A stretch of DNA of 64,000 nt from Pleurostoma richardsiae. Its lineage: Eukaryota; Ascomycota; Sordariomycetes; Calosphaeriales; Pleurostomataceae. Below are positions 35,420-46,885 of the stretch, in pieces. Below the pieces are notes generated by a model, which searched no databases, had not been told where the DNA came from, and was given only the letters and a program-made list of their open reading frames with translations. The DNA lies in contig JANBVO010000017.1 of the NCBI GenBank assembly GCA_030052745.1, positions 248,001-312,000 on the forward strand. The letters are read 5' to 3'. A program made the position numbers and the translations under genes. Position 1 is the stretch's first letter; each line of letters opens with the position of its first letter.

Positions 35420-36551
35420 CTACAACTCATCCTCGACCGGCTCGTCGTCCAGCTTGGTCGGATCATCGAGGTCGGCGAACAGCTTCACCCCCCAGTTCTT
35501 GCCCGGGTTGCTCATCCTCGCCTTCCTGTCCGTCTTGGCGATCTCCTGCAGCTCCTCCTCCGTGAAGCTGATCTTGACCGCGCCGTAGTTCTCGTCGATG
35601 TGCGCGAGGTTGACGCTCCTCGGGATCACCACCGTGCCCCTCTGCAGGCCCCAGGCCAGCACCGCCTGCGCGACCGTGGCGTTCTTCCGCTCCGCCACGC
35701 CGACCCAGAACTCGTCCTTCAGCAGCGGAGGCACCTCCTTGCCCCTGCCGTCATAGGTTGGGTTTGTGTTGCCCAGCGGCGAGTACGCGATGACCTTGAT
35801 CCCCTCCTCGAGGTGCCAGTCCACGAACTCCTGCTGCTGCAGGTACGGGTGGGCCTCGAACTCGTGCGCGTAGGGGCGGATGTCGGCCTCGGCCAGCAGG
35901 GCCTCGACATCGGCCTTGGCGAAGTTGGACACACCGATGTAGCGCGTCAGGTTGGCGCGCACGAGGTCCTCCATGGCGCGCCAGGTGTCGAGGATCGAGG
36001 TGGACGTGTCGAGCTCGGTGCCGCTGCCGGGGACGAAGGCCACGGGCCAGTGGATCAGGTACAGGTCCAGGTAGTCGACGCCGAGGTCCGAGATGGACTT
36101 CTCCGCCGCGGCGCGCACCTCGGACGGGCGGTGGAAGGTGTTCCAGAGCTTGCTGGTCACCCAGATGTCCTCGCGGGACACGCCCGAGTCGACGATGCCC
36201 TTGCCGGTCTCGTCCTCATTCCCTAGGGGCCTGTCAGCTGGGGCATATCGATCGTTGAGAGTCTATGGAGAGTTCCGTACGGTAGATAAATGCGGAGTCA
36301 ATATGATCATAACCGTTGTTCAGCGCATGATCAATGGCGTCGGCAACCTGATGTACGTGAGTAATACGTTGACATTATAGATGCAACCGACGTGCCTTGT
36401 TTCTGTCGGACTGCCAAGTGCCTATTCCGAACTGCGGGATATCGCCAACGCTCAAGCGATGCTGCTGCTCTGCTGCCGCTTGGGCACAGAGAAACCCCGC
36501 GACAACCGCTAGGCTGGACAGCCACTTAGGGACTGCTTTGGTGAACATCAT
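35420..36551 (-). CDS. Aldo-keto reductase with N-terminal signal peptide
   Basis: NAD(P)H-dependent carbonyl reductase of the AKR superfamily, about 341 aa in three exons (36551-36396, 36347-36281, 36222-35420). The first exon encodes a hydrophobic signal-like leader (VPKWLSSLAVVAGFLCAQAA) before LSVGDIPQFGIGTWQ, where cytosolic AKRs normally begin. The catalytic tetrad is visible: Asp and Tyr in YDHIDSAFIYRNE, Lys in VTSKLW, His in LYLIHWP. Cofactor-side motifs (GVSNF, AYSPLGN, IPRSVN) follow. Both introns are short; the first (36348-36395) needs a GC donor. The leader suggests entry into the ER or secretion, which is unusual because the reaction needs NAD(P)H. Substrate unknown. Confidence 0.9.
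36348..36395 (-). other. Probable GC-AG intron in the aldo-keto reductase gene
   Basis: The 48-nt gap between the RNK and VADAIDHAL codons is bounded by AAG|GCACGT and ACATCAG. The nearest GT donor gives an immediate stop after splicing, so a GC donor is the only choice that preserves the conserved frame. Confidence 0.6.
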
Positions 36552-37941
36552 GACTGTTGGGCGATACTCGTAATCCTATTGTCAGAGGGCTCCAAAGTCA
36601 CTCGTGCAAAAAGGGCAATTGGATTGTTGCTCTCTTGCTGAAGACAAACTTCAGTTGCTGTTCCATATCATTCATGCATCGCAATCGACCCCCGCAATGA
36701 TGATATCATAACGTTGCATGTCGCGATATCTTCGGCGATAGGAAGGAGGAAGCCGGCGGTTGCACGGAAGTGCCCGACGAGCACGTGCTCTCACCCAAAG
36801 ACGGAGAGTAAGAAGCAGGAGAAATGAAGCTATCCCCAGATTCTCACGCACATTTGTCGCGATTAAGGCAGATGCCCTCATCATGTTCGCTTCCAGCTAA
36901 CATTTTACTCATCGTATCTCTACGGAGTACCTAATCAGTCGTCGAAATCGTACCCATACAGGCCTCGGGCGCACTCCCCACAGGTTGAGCTTAGCACTGA
37001 GGGGCATGAGCCCGTTCAGGGACATGAACATTGCGTGAACATTTGAGCTCGGGCTCAGACACGTCCATAGACGCGCAGCAATATGGGACTGTTGAAATGC
37101 TGTAAGACCTTCACTCTTCCTGTCCCTTTACTCCGAAAAGTGCCTTGTCAATGGTCATGTTCCCATTCCAGCAAAGTCTCGAGAGCTAGTCTCGCCGCTA
37201 CTGCTGTCTGTGCCTCAGCCAAATTTGCGATCGGCGCCATTCCGCTCTGTTCACGGAGCCGGCGGTGAGTGACGATTCACGGTCGGCCGAGGGTCATCAA
37301 CTCGTAGTCCTAGTCATGAGCGAAGTCTAAAGGCACGTGGCGGAGCCCAACTCTTCAGAGGTTCTCCGCAAACCGAGAGTAATCAACTTCAGCGATACGG
37401 GTTGTCAGCCCCGGCCGAGACAAAGAGCAATGCCTCGCCCGCCGACCGCGGCGCGACTCGGCACCGCACGAAGGATTAAGCTTCATTGTGCGGCTGAGCT
37501 GTTAGCTTCAGACGGTGCCAGGCGACTCGCCAAAGACTGCCCAATCCGTGACTCCAGCTGCTTGAAATCTGCCTCGTGCCGTCGTCTGATTGCTCCAGCT
37601 TCAATATCAAACTCCAGACTAGTAGAGACCACGGACTGTTTCCGCCGACAAGTTGGTCCCCTTGGCACAGAACGGGAGATGCGCCGAGCCTCAACATCCC
37701 CAGCATGGCTAGTAGGGCTGCCTCCGTGATGAGTCTTCCCCTTGGGGTTTGATTGCGGCTTGAAGCACTTAATATGCGCCGTCGTCGCCCACTTCTTTCC
37801 CTTCCGGACGTATCATTTCCTCCTCCGAGACTCATCTGGCTGCTACCCCGTGAGTGATACACATAGCGGCATCTTTCCGGTCAAGGACACGAAGACCCGA
37901 AACCAGATCGTCCGTCATATCCCGTCAGTTACGCCAGAAAC
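36552..37941. other. Intergenic region, 1.4 kb
   Basis: Holds the divergent promoters of the aldo-keto reductase and the MARVEL-like gene. The short frames in it are not conserved-looking. No repeat or RNA gene recognised. Confidence 0.5.
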
Positions 37942-39097
37942 ATGGAGGAGGTGAAGACGCAGCCCTATGGCGTGCAGGCCACTCCCGTCGGCACCACAGA
38001 GGTCGACCGGAGCGGAACCTGGGTTGTCTCCACGCCCACGTGGGTGACCGTCGTGCGCGGCTTCCAGCTCTTTATCGCCTTTATCATCCTCATCCTGTCA
38101 GGTCACATCATCCACGGCCTGGCCCTCGACGCCGTGTGCTTCTCACTTGCATGTGTAAGTTCTTTCTTCCCTTTTCCAGGTACGACAGGGAGTGCAGTGC
38201 CATCGCCCAGGAATCATAGTTCTAGTCAGTGACTAACTGACGCCGGCATAACAGGCTCTCTTCACCTTCATCATCGCGCTCTATACCCTCCTGACCGAGA
38301 AGGTCACCAGCTGGCGGCGTGCCTACAACCACTGGGCCGTCATCGCCCTCGATGCCCTGATGGTCATCTTCTGGCTCAGCTCCATGGCGGCCGTCGCGCA
38401 CCTGCGGAGCACCTTCGTCGTCTCCGTCTCGGCCGACTGCTGGGACGACGGCTCGGCCGTCAACGCGGGCCACTGCGTCGTGAGCAGGAAGAGGGGCCTG
38501 GAGAAGAGGTACGCCGTGGCGACCAAGACGGGCCTGGCCGAGATGAGCGCCATCGCTGGCCTCAGCGCGCTGATGATGTGAGTTTTCTCCCTCGCCGTGC
38601 TCGTTCTTCGTTATCCTCATCGCCACTACTATTGGCTTCATGCCCGCCAGTTTCTGGATATCCAGTCCGGAATGTTTGAGTCAAGGAGAAACAGGGCTGA
38701 CAAGGACACCCCCTTCCACAGGCTGCTCTTCATCGCCACCCTCGTCTTCGTGGGCCACACCGTCCGTATGCACTACAACTCGCTAGAGAAGGGCTCCGAC
38801 CCCGCGACCGTCGAGATGAACGCCCAACACCAGCCGATGCTCAACGCGCAGCAACCGGCCGCTCCAGCAGCGCAGATGCAACAGGCCCCGGGTCCGGTGT
38901 ACTCGGACCAGTACCAATACAACGGCCAGTACGCCGCGACGCAGCAGCCAATCCAGCCTCAGTACACAGGTCAGGAGTACCAGCAGCAGTCCCAGGGCCA
39001 GCAGCAGCCGGCGTACGAGGGCTACAGCTACCCTCAGGAGCCACAGCAGCAGACGTACCCCCAGCAGGGACAACAGTACCACCCACCGGCCCAGTGA
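37942..39097 (+). CDS. Four-TM MARVEL-like membrane protein with Gln-rich tail
   Basis: Three exons (37942-38154, 38255-38577, 38722-39097) give about 303 aa. Four hydrophobic helices are evident: GFQLFIAFIILILSGHIIHG, the CALFTFIIALYTLL segment that crosses the first exon junction, AVIALDALMVIFWLSSMAAV, and SALMMLLFIATLVFVGHTV across the second junction. A short extracellular loop between helices 3 and 4 has two Cys (ADCWDD and AGHCVV) that could pair. This is the layout of fungal MARVEL-domain proteins at the plasma membrane or eisosomes. The last ~100 residues are cytosolic and rich in Gln, Tyr and Pro (repeated QYTGQEYQQQ-type units), suggesting a disordered interaction tail. The function in this organism is not known. 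Confidence 0.85.
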
Positions 39098-42000
39098 GTG
39101 CGGATACACGCGGTGTAGCCGGAGAACGAGGGAAACGGGGGCTGGAGGAGATACCCGAGGGATGCGGAGACAGTTGTCACTTGACAGTGTTCTCCAGAGC
39201 TGGCGTTAATGGAGTTTGAGTGCGTTTGCGCTTGAGTCTCGCGGTTGGAAGGGTATGTGAGGACATATGACACAAATGCAATAGTAGAATACCCGGCCGT
39301 ATTTGCCTTGCCCTCTGCTCCAGGTTTCGCGGAGAAGACGTGCAATATCGTAATCTCCAGATCTGTCTGATCTCTCCTCCGGATCGGCGCCACCACCGCC
39401 CGCAAACCCCAGGCTAGCCCCCCGGCGTCCGTTCCAGACCGCTTGCCGTTTGTCTTTGGCGTGCAAAACCCGTCTGCGTGCCACGCGGCGAGAATGTCTC
39501 ACAAGGTAGGCGGGCGCCTCCCCTCCATGCCGGCCCAGCTGGTGGCGGTTCAAGCCAGTCGCGCCCAGTTCCTCTCGCAACCTGATGGAGCGCGTGAGGA
39601 CGCGTCAGGCTTGACTCGTGCTGGTTGGAGGCTCGGATTTGGACCCGGCGGCGACATAGGCAGAGATGCCAGCGCCGAGGCGAGCCTCCTCACCTCTCAC
39701 CCCTCTGCTGTGGCGGACAGACGGTGGCGTTGTCACTTTGACGATGGGATCAAGAACCAGCAACATCTGCTAAAGCAGGAAAACGGAGTTGCAGGGCGGT
39801 CTCCGCGAAAAGGACCGCCTGGCCGTCGTGGAGAGACAGGCGTCCCTTTCGTGGGCCCGTGGGGTGACGGCCAGAACGGCCACGCCACGCGCACTCGTGG
39901 CCCCTGCTCCGTTTGGACGCGCAAGGCGGCTGTCAGCCACCCTCGCCTGCTTCCGAGGCATGTGGTCGCCCTGCCAAGGCGTCTCATACTTTGAGAGCTA
40001 AGACTAGTGCCGGTGAAGAAGAACTTTGACGGCTGGAGGGAGGTGCGCGTTCCTCGAGAAGCATGGGTGGTGTGGGTGGGCGAGGACGTTTCGGCTGCAT
40101 TCCAACGAGGGAGGCGCAGTTGCCCATCCATCTGATCCGTCTTCACTTGAAGAAACGAATTGTAGCGAGAAAATGAGAGGAGGGACGAGGACAGAAAGCG
40201 TCGAGGTGTCTGCTCGAGATGCTTATCTTGCGAGATGCGATAGACCAGGGGTGAATATGTGCAATGTTGCAGCTATTCTGATGCTGAAGCTAGCTGTGAA
40301 TGATCTGATCTGGAGCTCTGCGGGCAGTCACCCCTGGCCAGTCTAAGGTCTTCCATCCATCCTCCGACGTGAGAAGACCAGGAAGCAGAGCTTGCTATTT
40401 ACTGGGCGAAGTCGAGCAATTTACATGTTGCAAAAGTGCATCATCGGCCATAACTTATCAACAGGAGGCTGCTATATCCTTGTCCCGACTGCCAAAATAG
40501 GACATGCAATGTCCATCCGCTGCAGCAGTGCAACCTTAGTACAGCATGTTCATGGGGTACGGTCTGGGGTAGAGTTGGTCGGTCCTTCTCCCTTCCCAGG
40601 ACATCCTGTTTTGACCTAAGACTGCGAGATCGGGAATCTCACAGCTTGTTGGGTCTGACTGGGACGTTCACCGGAGTCTCAGATTTCTCTGCCTCGACAA
40701 CGGCTCAAGTTAGTACTCCATATCGTATTGTGAAACTGCTCACTCGCTTTTCCATGCAGCTGCCACTGCACCCGCCTTTCCTCCTTGCTTCTTCTTCTCT
40801 CTGCCACCTTCTCTTCTCTTCTCGCCCGAGCGACGACGGAGCCCCTCCGAAGAGGAGGAGCTTCCATCGATAGCCGCCGATAAGCCCACATGCCGCTAAA
40901 GTAGCAGGTTTGGCCACCCCCTGGCGCGTCAGGGGTACGCAACCCTGGCCCTTGGCCAATGGGGTCGGTATCCACCGGGGATCGACGATGAGCCGGCTGT
41001 TTCTGCCCACTTGGTGCCGTTAAGCCAAACTGCACCAGCCCTCGAGGACCAAGGGCTGTGTGTTACTGTTGGTGGGGTTTGCGTGTTCCTGATGAGCGAG
41101 AGACGGCGTGAGCGAGAAAAAGTCAAAACGGCGCGAGAGCAGCCCCGGCCTCGTTTCTATTCTGGTTCACTGGGTTTTCTGGATCGTCAGCACCCAACAG
41201 GAAGTGCTAAATCGGTTGAAGGCGGTGCGCAGTGGGCACCAAGAGATCACAAGGCCACCAACACTGGAAGTCAAGTGAGCCGAGAAGAAGCGTACAGTAC
41301 TCCGTACTATAGAGAGAAACGATAGCCGATGCCGCTATCGATAGCGGCCTGCCCTAACAGTGGGTTCATGCACAGCAGAGGAGGGGCCGGAGGAGCTGGA
41401 CGGGTCTGTTTGTTGGGTCTTCTGGATCTGTTTTCCCACGGAGCCTGTTAAGCTGAAATAAGGATTGTCTGCTATGACCTCATCAGCAAGGTCTGCTGAA
41501 ACAACCGAGCTTCTCTTCACGACTCGAGATCAAGCTGAGTCTACTGGAGAAGGCCTCGTATACTGTGATATGGGTAGGAGAACTGGAGAACAGGCATTCT
41601 GTCAAGATTATGACGGACACTCTGTGTTTTGATAGACTCCCGTGTGCCAAGGCAAGAGTGGAAAATCATCCTACGATCGATCTCCTACGTACACTCCGTC
41701 GAGTAGTGCGGAATTCAGCGCTCACTTGTGAAGAAAGGCGCCACGGAAATCTCGCCAAGCGTTTTGCCGCGGACTGGGGATTTGGGGATTAGCGGATAAC
41801 AGAGCGAAGACGAACACCATGCCGAAAAGGGAACGGTAACGCCTCTTCTGTGCGATTCTCCTCTGGACGACGACGGCAGCTTTGCCAAAAAGGGGGCATG
41901 CAGGATGCGATGCGGGCGGTCCAGCTCGGCCGGCCTTAGCATATGCAGCCGTTTCTGTGATGCTACGGGGATCATCGCCGGCGGCGTCGAATAGGGGGGG

Positions 42001-43931
42001 AGAATAGGGAGGGCGGCGCCGGCCTCCGGACAATTGCTGTTCTCATACTCGGGCTCCTTTGTCTCCGGCTGCCATTATGACTTCAGCGGTCCCATTGTTA
42101 ATGGCAGCTGGTTAGCATCTACGTAGAAGAACCACCGAGGCTCGAAGGACCGGAAACGTGCTGGTTTGAGTTCTCTCTGCCCGATTGCCGTTATGTAAAG
42201 TGACGGTCTCGATCATGATCGTCTGTGGGCAGCGAGAGGCGGGTCGAAAACCGGAGGCGGGAACCGTCCAGCTGCGTGTGCGTGTAACCAGCTGATCCCA
42301 AGCTGCTAAACAAAGAAGCGATGCCATTTCGAGGGCCAGAAACCCCCCGATGCGTGCAGTAGGAGAACCGGGGCGCCGCACACATGCGTTTGTGTTGCGT
42401 GTCCCCAGTCGGGTTTTCTCTCCGACCCGCTCGAGGACATGTGAATGGACGCTCAGAACACTCTACATACAGTAGTAGGTAACACGGGACAGTCATCTGT
42501 ACTCGAGTGCGGTACTTCGTACAGACCAGCAGTTGTTGGGAACAAACTTCGGACAGGAAACGCACTACCAACGCCACGCCCTGTGTACAACTCAAGCCAT
42601 TGGCGCACGGCCGAAGATCCAGGGCACCAGACAGAAGCCCGAAGCGGCATGCTGAGTGAGAGAGTGTGTGCCTCCTGTCTGATGGTGAGACGTTTCTCCT
42701 GGCTGAAAGAAGCAGGAGAACGTTCACTGGCAACGTTCACTGGCGGCTTGACATCTGCATGTAACCGGCACATCTGCCACCCCGCTGGAGCCGGACAGAG
42801 AGAACAGACTTGCTCAGCTCAGCCCCCTTCCAGCCATTGAGGCCGCCGTCTCGCCAATTGTTGCTCGGCAATGGCATTGCGAAGGCGTCCACCAGCTACG
42901 CAATGCTCTCGTCGCCGTTGACGTACTTCGTGTTGCTGTCCCTTCTTTGTTTTCCTCGGTTCCGTCGTGTTTCAAGACGATCGCCGGTCCGAATCCCAGC
43001 CACGAGAAATTCGCACACCAGTCCAGATCCGCGCACTAGCACACTGTACACGTAGGAGGGGCCGACGAACCCACAGGGCGAGCCGCGCTAGAGAGGGAGA
43101 CCTACGCGTCCAGGAATACACGGCGGAGGTTGGAGTCTGCTAGCTCAGCTGCATGTCTCTCTTCATAGCCCCCCTCTTACATCACGGCACCGCAACAGAA
43201 GCATCCGAAACGCTCGAGAGCGGTCGGGCCAGCCGCGATAACGGAAAATTCTGCTGGCAAAAGAAGCCAGTAGTGGAGGACGACACTAGGTGCACCCTAT
43301 CGAGAAGCAGAGGTACCAGGACGCCCCGGTCCACCTCGCTCGCTACCAAGGGAGATCGCCAACCACCACCCGAACGGTCCTCGCAAGCTCCGTACCTTGG
43401 TGGTTGGCGTTCGTGATGTACACGAGCTTGCGGCGGGTACATGGGCCACATCCCTGTCTTCCCAGCCAACTCCCGCCAAGAATGCGTGATGTTTCCGCGG
43501 GGCATCCCAGCTCAGCTATGTACATCCTGTAGACCCTATACATGCCCATACCGGCACCGCCAGCACCAGGCCAACGTGAACAATGGGGATCCCAGACCAG
43601 GGCGGGACTGACGCTTTTCTCGTCCACACCGTGGACCGGACGAGGTGGCTCTGCTCGCTCCTGCAGGACCACATATATGAACCCCTCGGTTGCCCCCTGG
43701 CATGTCTGCCCTCCCTCCTTCTTCCTCCCTTCTGTGTCAACTCGAGGATCGTCTCTCTGTCTGTCGACGTACATCCATCTCGCCCTCCTCTCATCCCTCT
43801 CTTCTCTCGTTCACGACCAGACCGCCGCGTCAGGCCGCCACATTCGCTAGACCAAGGGGTGATAATACCGGACCCGATCGTTTCCAGCGTCCTTTTTTGA
43901 GCAACAGCAGAACACAAGACAGACCAGCAAG
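39098..43931. other. Gene-free region of 4.8 kb
   Basis: No frame here has recognisable motifs, a signal peptide with downstream support or consistent splice junctions. It contains an 18-bp perfect palindrome at 41331-41348 and, just before it, AGTAC-TCC-GTACT. The last ~450 bp (CT-rich, TATA-like ATATATG near 43674) fit a promoter and 5' UTR for the wall-protein gene. Could hold non-coding transcripts or decayed sequence; nothing in it proves either. Confidence 0.5.
41331..41348. repeat. 18-bp perfect palindrome
   Basis: GCCGCTATCGATAGCGGC equals its own reverse complement and contains two overlapping GATA cores (CTATC/GATAG). A regulatory dimer site or a chance palindrome; no gene lies within 2 kb on either side. 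Confidence 0.5.
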
Positions 43932-45054
43932 ATGAAGAGCGCATTCACTCTCCTCGCCGCGATTGCCGGCACGGTGGTGGCCGAGGGCGTGACTTCGAAG
44001 ATCTCTCCCGATGCTGCGGCGCCGACCGGGTGCTCCGCCAGCTACGACGGCAACTTCGAGGTCACAGTCGCCAAGGTCGTGTCCAAGCGGGATTTCTCCC
44101 TCAAGGTGAGCCCAGAGTCTTGCCCTCCTCCCAACCTCCTTACCTCCCCATTCCAGTCGCTAGGCCCTTGGCTCCTCCTTTCCACCCTCCCTCCCATGCA
44201 AGAGAAGCGAAGCCGAGCCGAGCTAACATGTTGCCCTCCAGAGACGTGCCGAGTGCGGCGGTGACGGCATCCTCGTGGTGTCCCTCACCGACAACGTCCT
44301 GACCGACTCCCAGAACCGGACCGGGTACATCGCCTCCAACTACCAGTTCCAGTTCGACGACCCCCCGCAGGCCGGCGCCATCTACACCGCCGGCTTCAGC
44401 TTGTGCAGCAACGAGTCGCTAGCCCTCGGCGGCTCCACCGTCTTCTACCAGTGCCAGTCGGGGTCCTTCTGGAACCTGTACGACCGCTCCTGGGCGGCGC
44501 AGTGCGAGCCTGTTGAGATCCTGGCCATCCCCTGCGGCGGCGACGACTCCGCCGCGGCCAGTGAGGTCGCCGACGGCCAGGTCGTCGCCACTGAGGTCGT
44601 GACCACCACCATCGTCAAGCCGCTCAGCGACGGCCAGCCGCAGGTCCTGACCACCACCGTCGCCGTCCCCATGTGCCAGATCAGCGACGGCCAGGTCCAG
44701 GTCGTCACCACGCCCTGCGCGTCCATCACCACCACCGCCGCTGCCACCGCCACCGCCGTGCCCGTGTCGCAGTACTCAGACGGCCAGATCCAGGTCACGC
44801 CCGTCGGCTCCGCGGCCACCACCGCCGCCGCCGTCGTTACCACTACCCCTGCCGGCGTCGCCGCCAGCTCCGGCGCCACCACTGAGTCGGTGGCCGCGAA
44901 CTCGACCGTCATCACCAGCGTGTCCAGCGCCACCCTCAGCGCGTCTTCGGCCGCCGGGACGTCAGCCGTCGCGGCTTCGGGCGCGGCCGGCGTCGAGATG
45001 AGCAGCCTGGCAGCGCTGGTTGTCGGCCTGGTCGGCGCCATTGCGTTCCTGTAG
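43932..45054 (+). CDS. PIR-repeat cell wall protein with GPI-type C-terminus
   Basis: About 328 aa in two exons (43932-44105 and 44242-45054). Signal peptide MKSAFTLLAAIAGTVVAEG; a KR dipeptide in VSKRDFSLK, crossing towards the exon junction, could be a Kex2 site. Next comes a compact domain with four Cys (C-x49-C-x15-C-x16-C: AECGGDG, FSLCSNE, FYQCQSG, AAQCEPV), like the conserved Cys domain of yeast Pir proteins. It is followed by PIR-like units centred on SDGQ (ADGQVVATE, LSDGQPQVLT, ISDGQVQVVT, YSDGQIQVTP), a Ser/Thr-rich region, and a hydrophobic tail (LAALVVGLVGAIAFL) typical of GPI attachment. Predicted to be a covalently linked wall mannoprotein. The order (Cys domain first, repeats after) is the reverse of yeast Pir proteins. 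Confidence 0.88.
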
Positions 45055-45961
45055 ACGCTCGACTCATGATTCCGGGGAGGTCTTAGAATGGGCGAGGCTG
45101 GGATGGGCATTCTTGCTCATCCGCCTGCCGCTCTTCATCGTGTCAGTGGACGACACTCGCGCATCGTTAGCATGGGAACTTTTGCATCCCCATTTGGGTA
45201 TTTGGGAAACGGATTGGTTAATCATGGGAATGCTCTGGTTCCGCCGCGTTTGACGATGATGCAAACGCTAATAATGAGAACAAAGAACGGGAAACAATCA
45301 TGTGGCTGGGGATCCTTTTGGGCGCCTGGCATTGGTAGATCGATCTACCTGTGCCGGCTACGTCTTGCTCGGAACGTAATAATACCGACTCGGGCTCCTG
45401 TATGTAGGACGATAGAACGTACAAAATGCATACATAACTGTTAAATCTATATCGAGCGTCTTCGCGTCCGTGATGGTGATCAAATGAATGTTTGCGGTTT
45501 TCTTGGAGCCCAGTTGGAAGCGGGGCTGACAAACCAGACCGTCTGTCGGCTGGCGGGGTACTTCCCCAGCTGGCCGCAGCTGACAGACATTTGGATCACT
45601 GGGATCATCGACCAGGGGTTCTTCAGGTCAAACTTGGAGCTCGTCTCTCCCTCAACCACCTTGCAGACTCAAGACGTACCTTACGGCCTTCTTCCGGCTC
45701 ATACAGCCCCTGAAAACTTGATTCTGCTCGCTTATACATCTGAAATACCCAACCAGTCAAAGCGACAGCCGAGCAGTATCTCTTTTGGGAGCTCCTCCGA
45801 AGCGCGAGAGACCTCGACCACCTACCTGAGCTCCGTCGCATATCAAGCGGGACACCACACCGCAACTCAACGCGAGCACCGAACAAGCAAGAGATCCAAG
45901 GGAAGAACACACATCACAAGAGGGAAGCAAGAGGGAGGAAGCGAGAGGGCCCACAGGAAAG
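45055..45961. other. Intergenic region, 0.9 kb
   Basis: Holds the 3' end of the wall-protein gene and the upstream region of the zinc-finger gene. The long open frame entering the zinc-finger gene from upstream (from about 45484) is in a different frame and looks fortuitous. No RNA gene or repeat recognised. Confidence 0.5.
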
Positions 45962-46885
45962 ATGTCCGAGTACTGGAAGTCCACCCCGCGCTACTGGTGC
46001 AAGCACTGCAGCACCTACGTCCGCGACACCAAGCTCGAGCGCGCCAACCACGAGGCCACCGCCCGCCACCAGTCCGCCGTCAAGCGCTCCCTGCGCGAGC
46101 TCCACCGCGGCCACGAGCAGGAGGAGCGCGAGCGCGAGCGCGCCCGCCGCGAGGTCCAGCGGCTCAACGGCGTCGTCGCCTCCTCACCCACCACATCCTC
46201 GTCCTCGAGTCTCAGGCGCGATGGCCCCGGCGGCGCGCGGGACCGGTCGGGCATGGGCGGCGCAGACGGCGCGGCGGCGGCGGAGGAGAGCCGCAAGAGG
46301 CAGCTGGAGCAGCTTGCCGAGATGGGGGTCAGCATCCCCGAGCCGCTGCGGGGCGAGGTCGCGCTGGCGGGAGAGTGGACGGTCACGAAGACGAAGGTGA
46401 TCGAGGACGAGGATGAGGACGAGAAAGTCAGGGCAGAGAGGCGGGCGGCGGGGGTGCGGAAGAGAGAGCGCACGGAGGAGGAGAGGGAGGAGGACAACGC
46501 GGTCAGCGCGCTGTTCAAGAAGCCGCGGCGGTGGGGGCGGGACTCGAAGGCGCTGCCGGGGGACGAGGACGAGGACTTGGATAGACTGCTGAGCGGGAAA
46601 CTTGTGAAGAAGGAGGAGAGTGAAAACGACGGCACAGAGGTGAAGAGGGAGGAAGGCGCAGACACCCAGACAGAGAAGGAAGGGCGATGGAACGAAGTGG
46701 AGAGTGAGGCCAAGGAGGTCAAGAGTGAGGGAGAAAAGCTCAGCATCAAACGGGAGCCGACCGAAGGGGACGCCGAGGGGCCGCTGGGTGGCGTCCCGGA
46801 GGCGAAGACGGAAGGTGGAGGGACCGGCGCAGAACAACCAGTCGTATTCAAGAAGAGGAAGCCGAAGAACATACGGCAGAAGTAG
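45962..46885 (+). CDS. U1-type (matrin) zinc-finger protein, WBP4-like splicing factor
   Basis: Single exon, 307 aa. The N-terminus MSEYWKSTPRYWCKHCSTYV begins a U1-like C2H2 finger: C-x2-C in WCKHC, then H in NHEATARH with the second His about five residues on. This is the arrangement of WBP4/FBP21-type proteins associated with the spliceosome. The finger is followed by a long Glu/Arg-rich, likely helical and partly disordered region with acidic runs and an EEREED tract. The protein ends FKKRKPKNIRQK, a basic tail that resembles those of fungal homologues. Predicted to be nuclear. No WW domain is visible, unlike the animal protein. Confidence 0.85.
   Translation: MSEYWKSTPRYWCKHCSTYVRDTKLERANHEATARHQSAVKRSLRELHRGHEQEERERERARREVQRLNGVVASSPTTSSSSSLRRDGPGGARDRSGMGGADGAAAAEESRKRQLEQLAEMGVSIPEPLRGEVALAGEWTVTKTKVIEDEDEDEKVRAERRAAGVRKRERTEEEREEDNAVSALFKKPRRWGRDSKALPGDEDEDLDRLLSGKLVKKEESENDGTEVKREEGADTQTEKEGRWNEVESEAKEVKSEGEKLSIKREPTEGDAEGPLGGVPEAKTEGGGTGAEQPVVFKKRKPKNIRQK

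Noticed and set aside
39443-41035. Several 100-180 aa frames in the gene-free region
   Set aside because: Low-complexity, overlapping on both strands, with no recognisable domain or splice structure.
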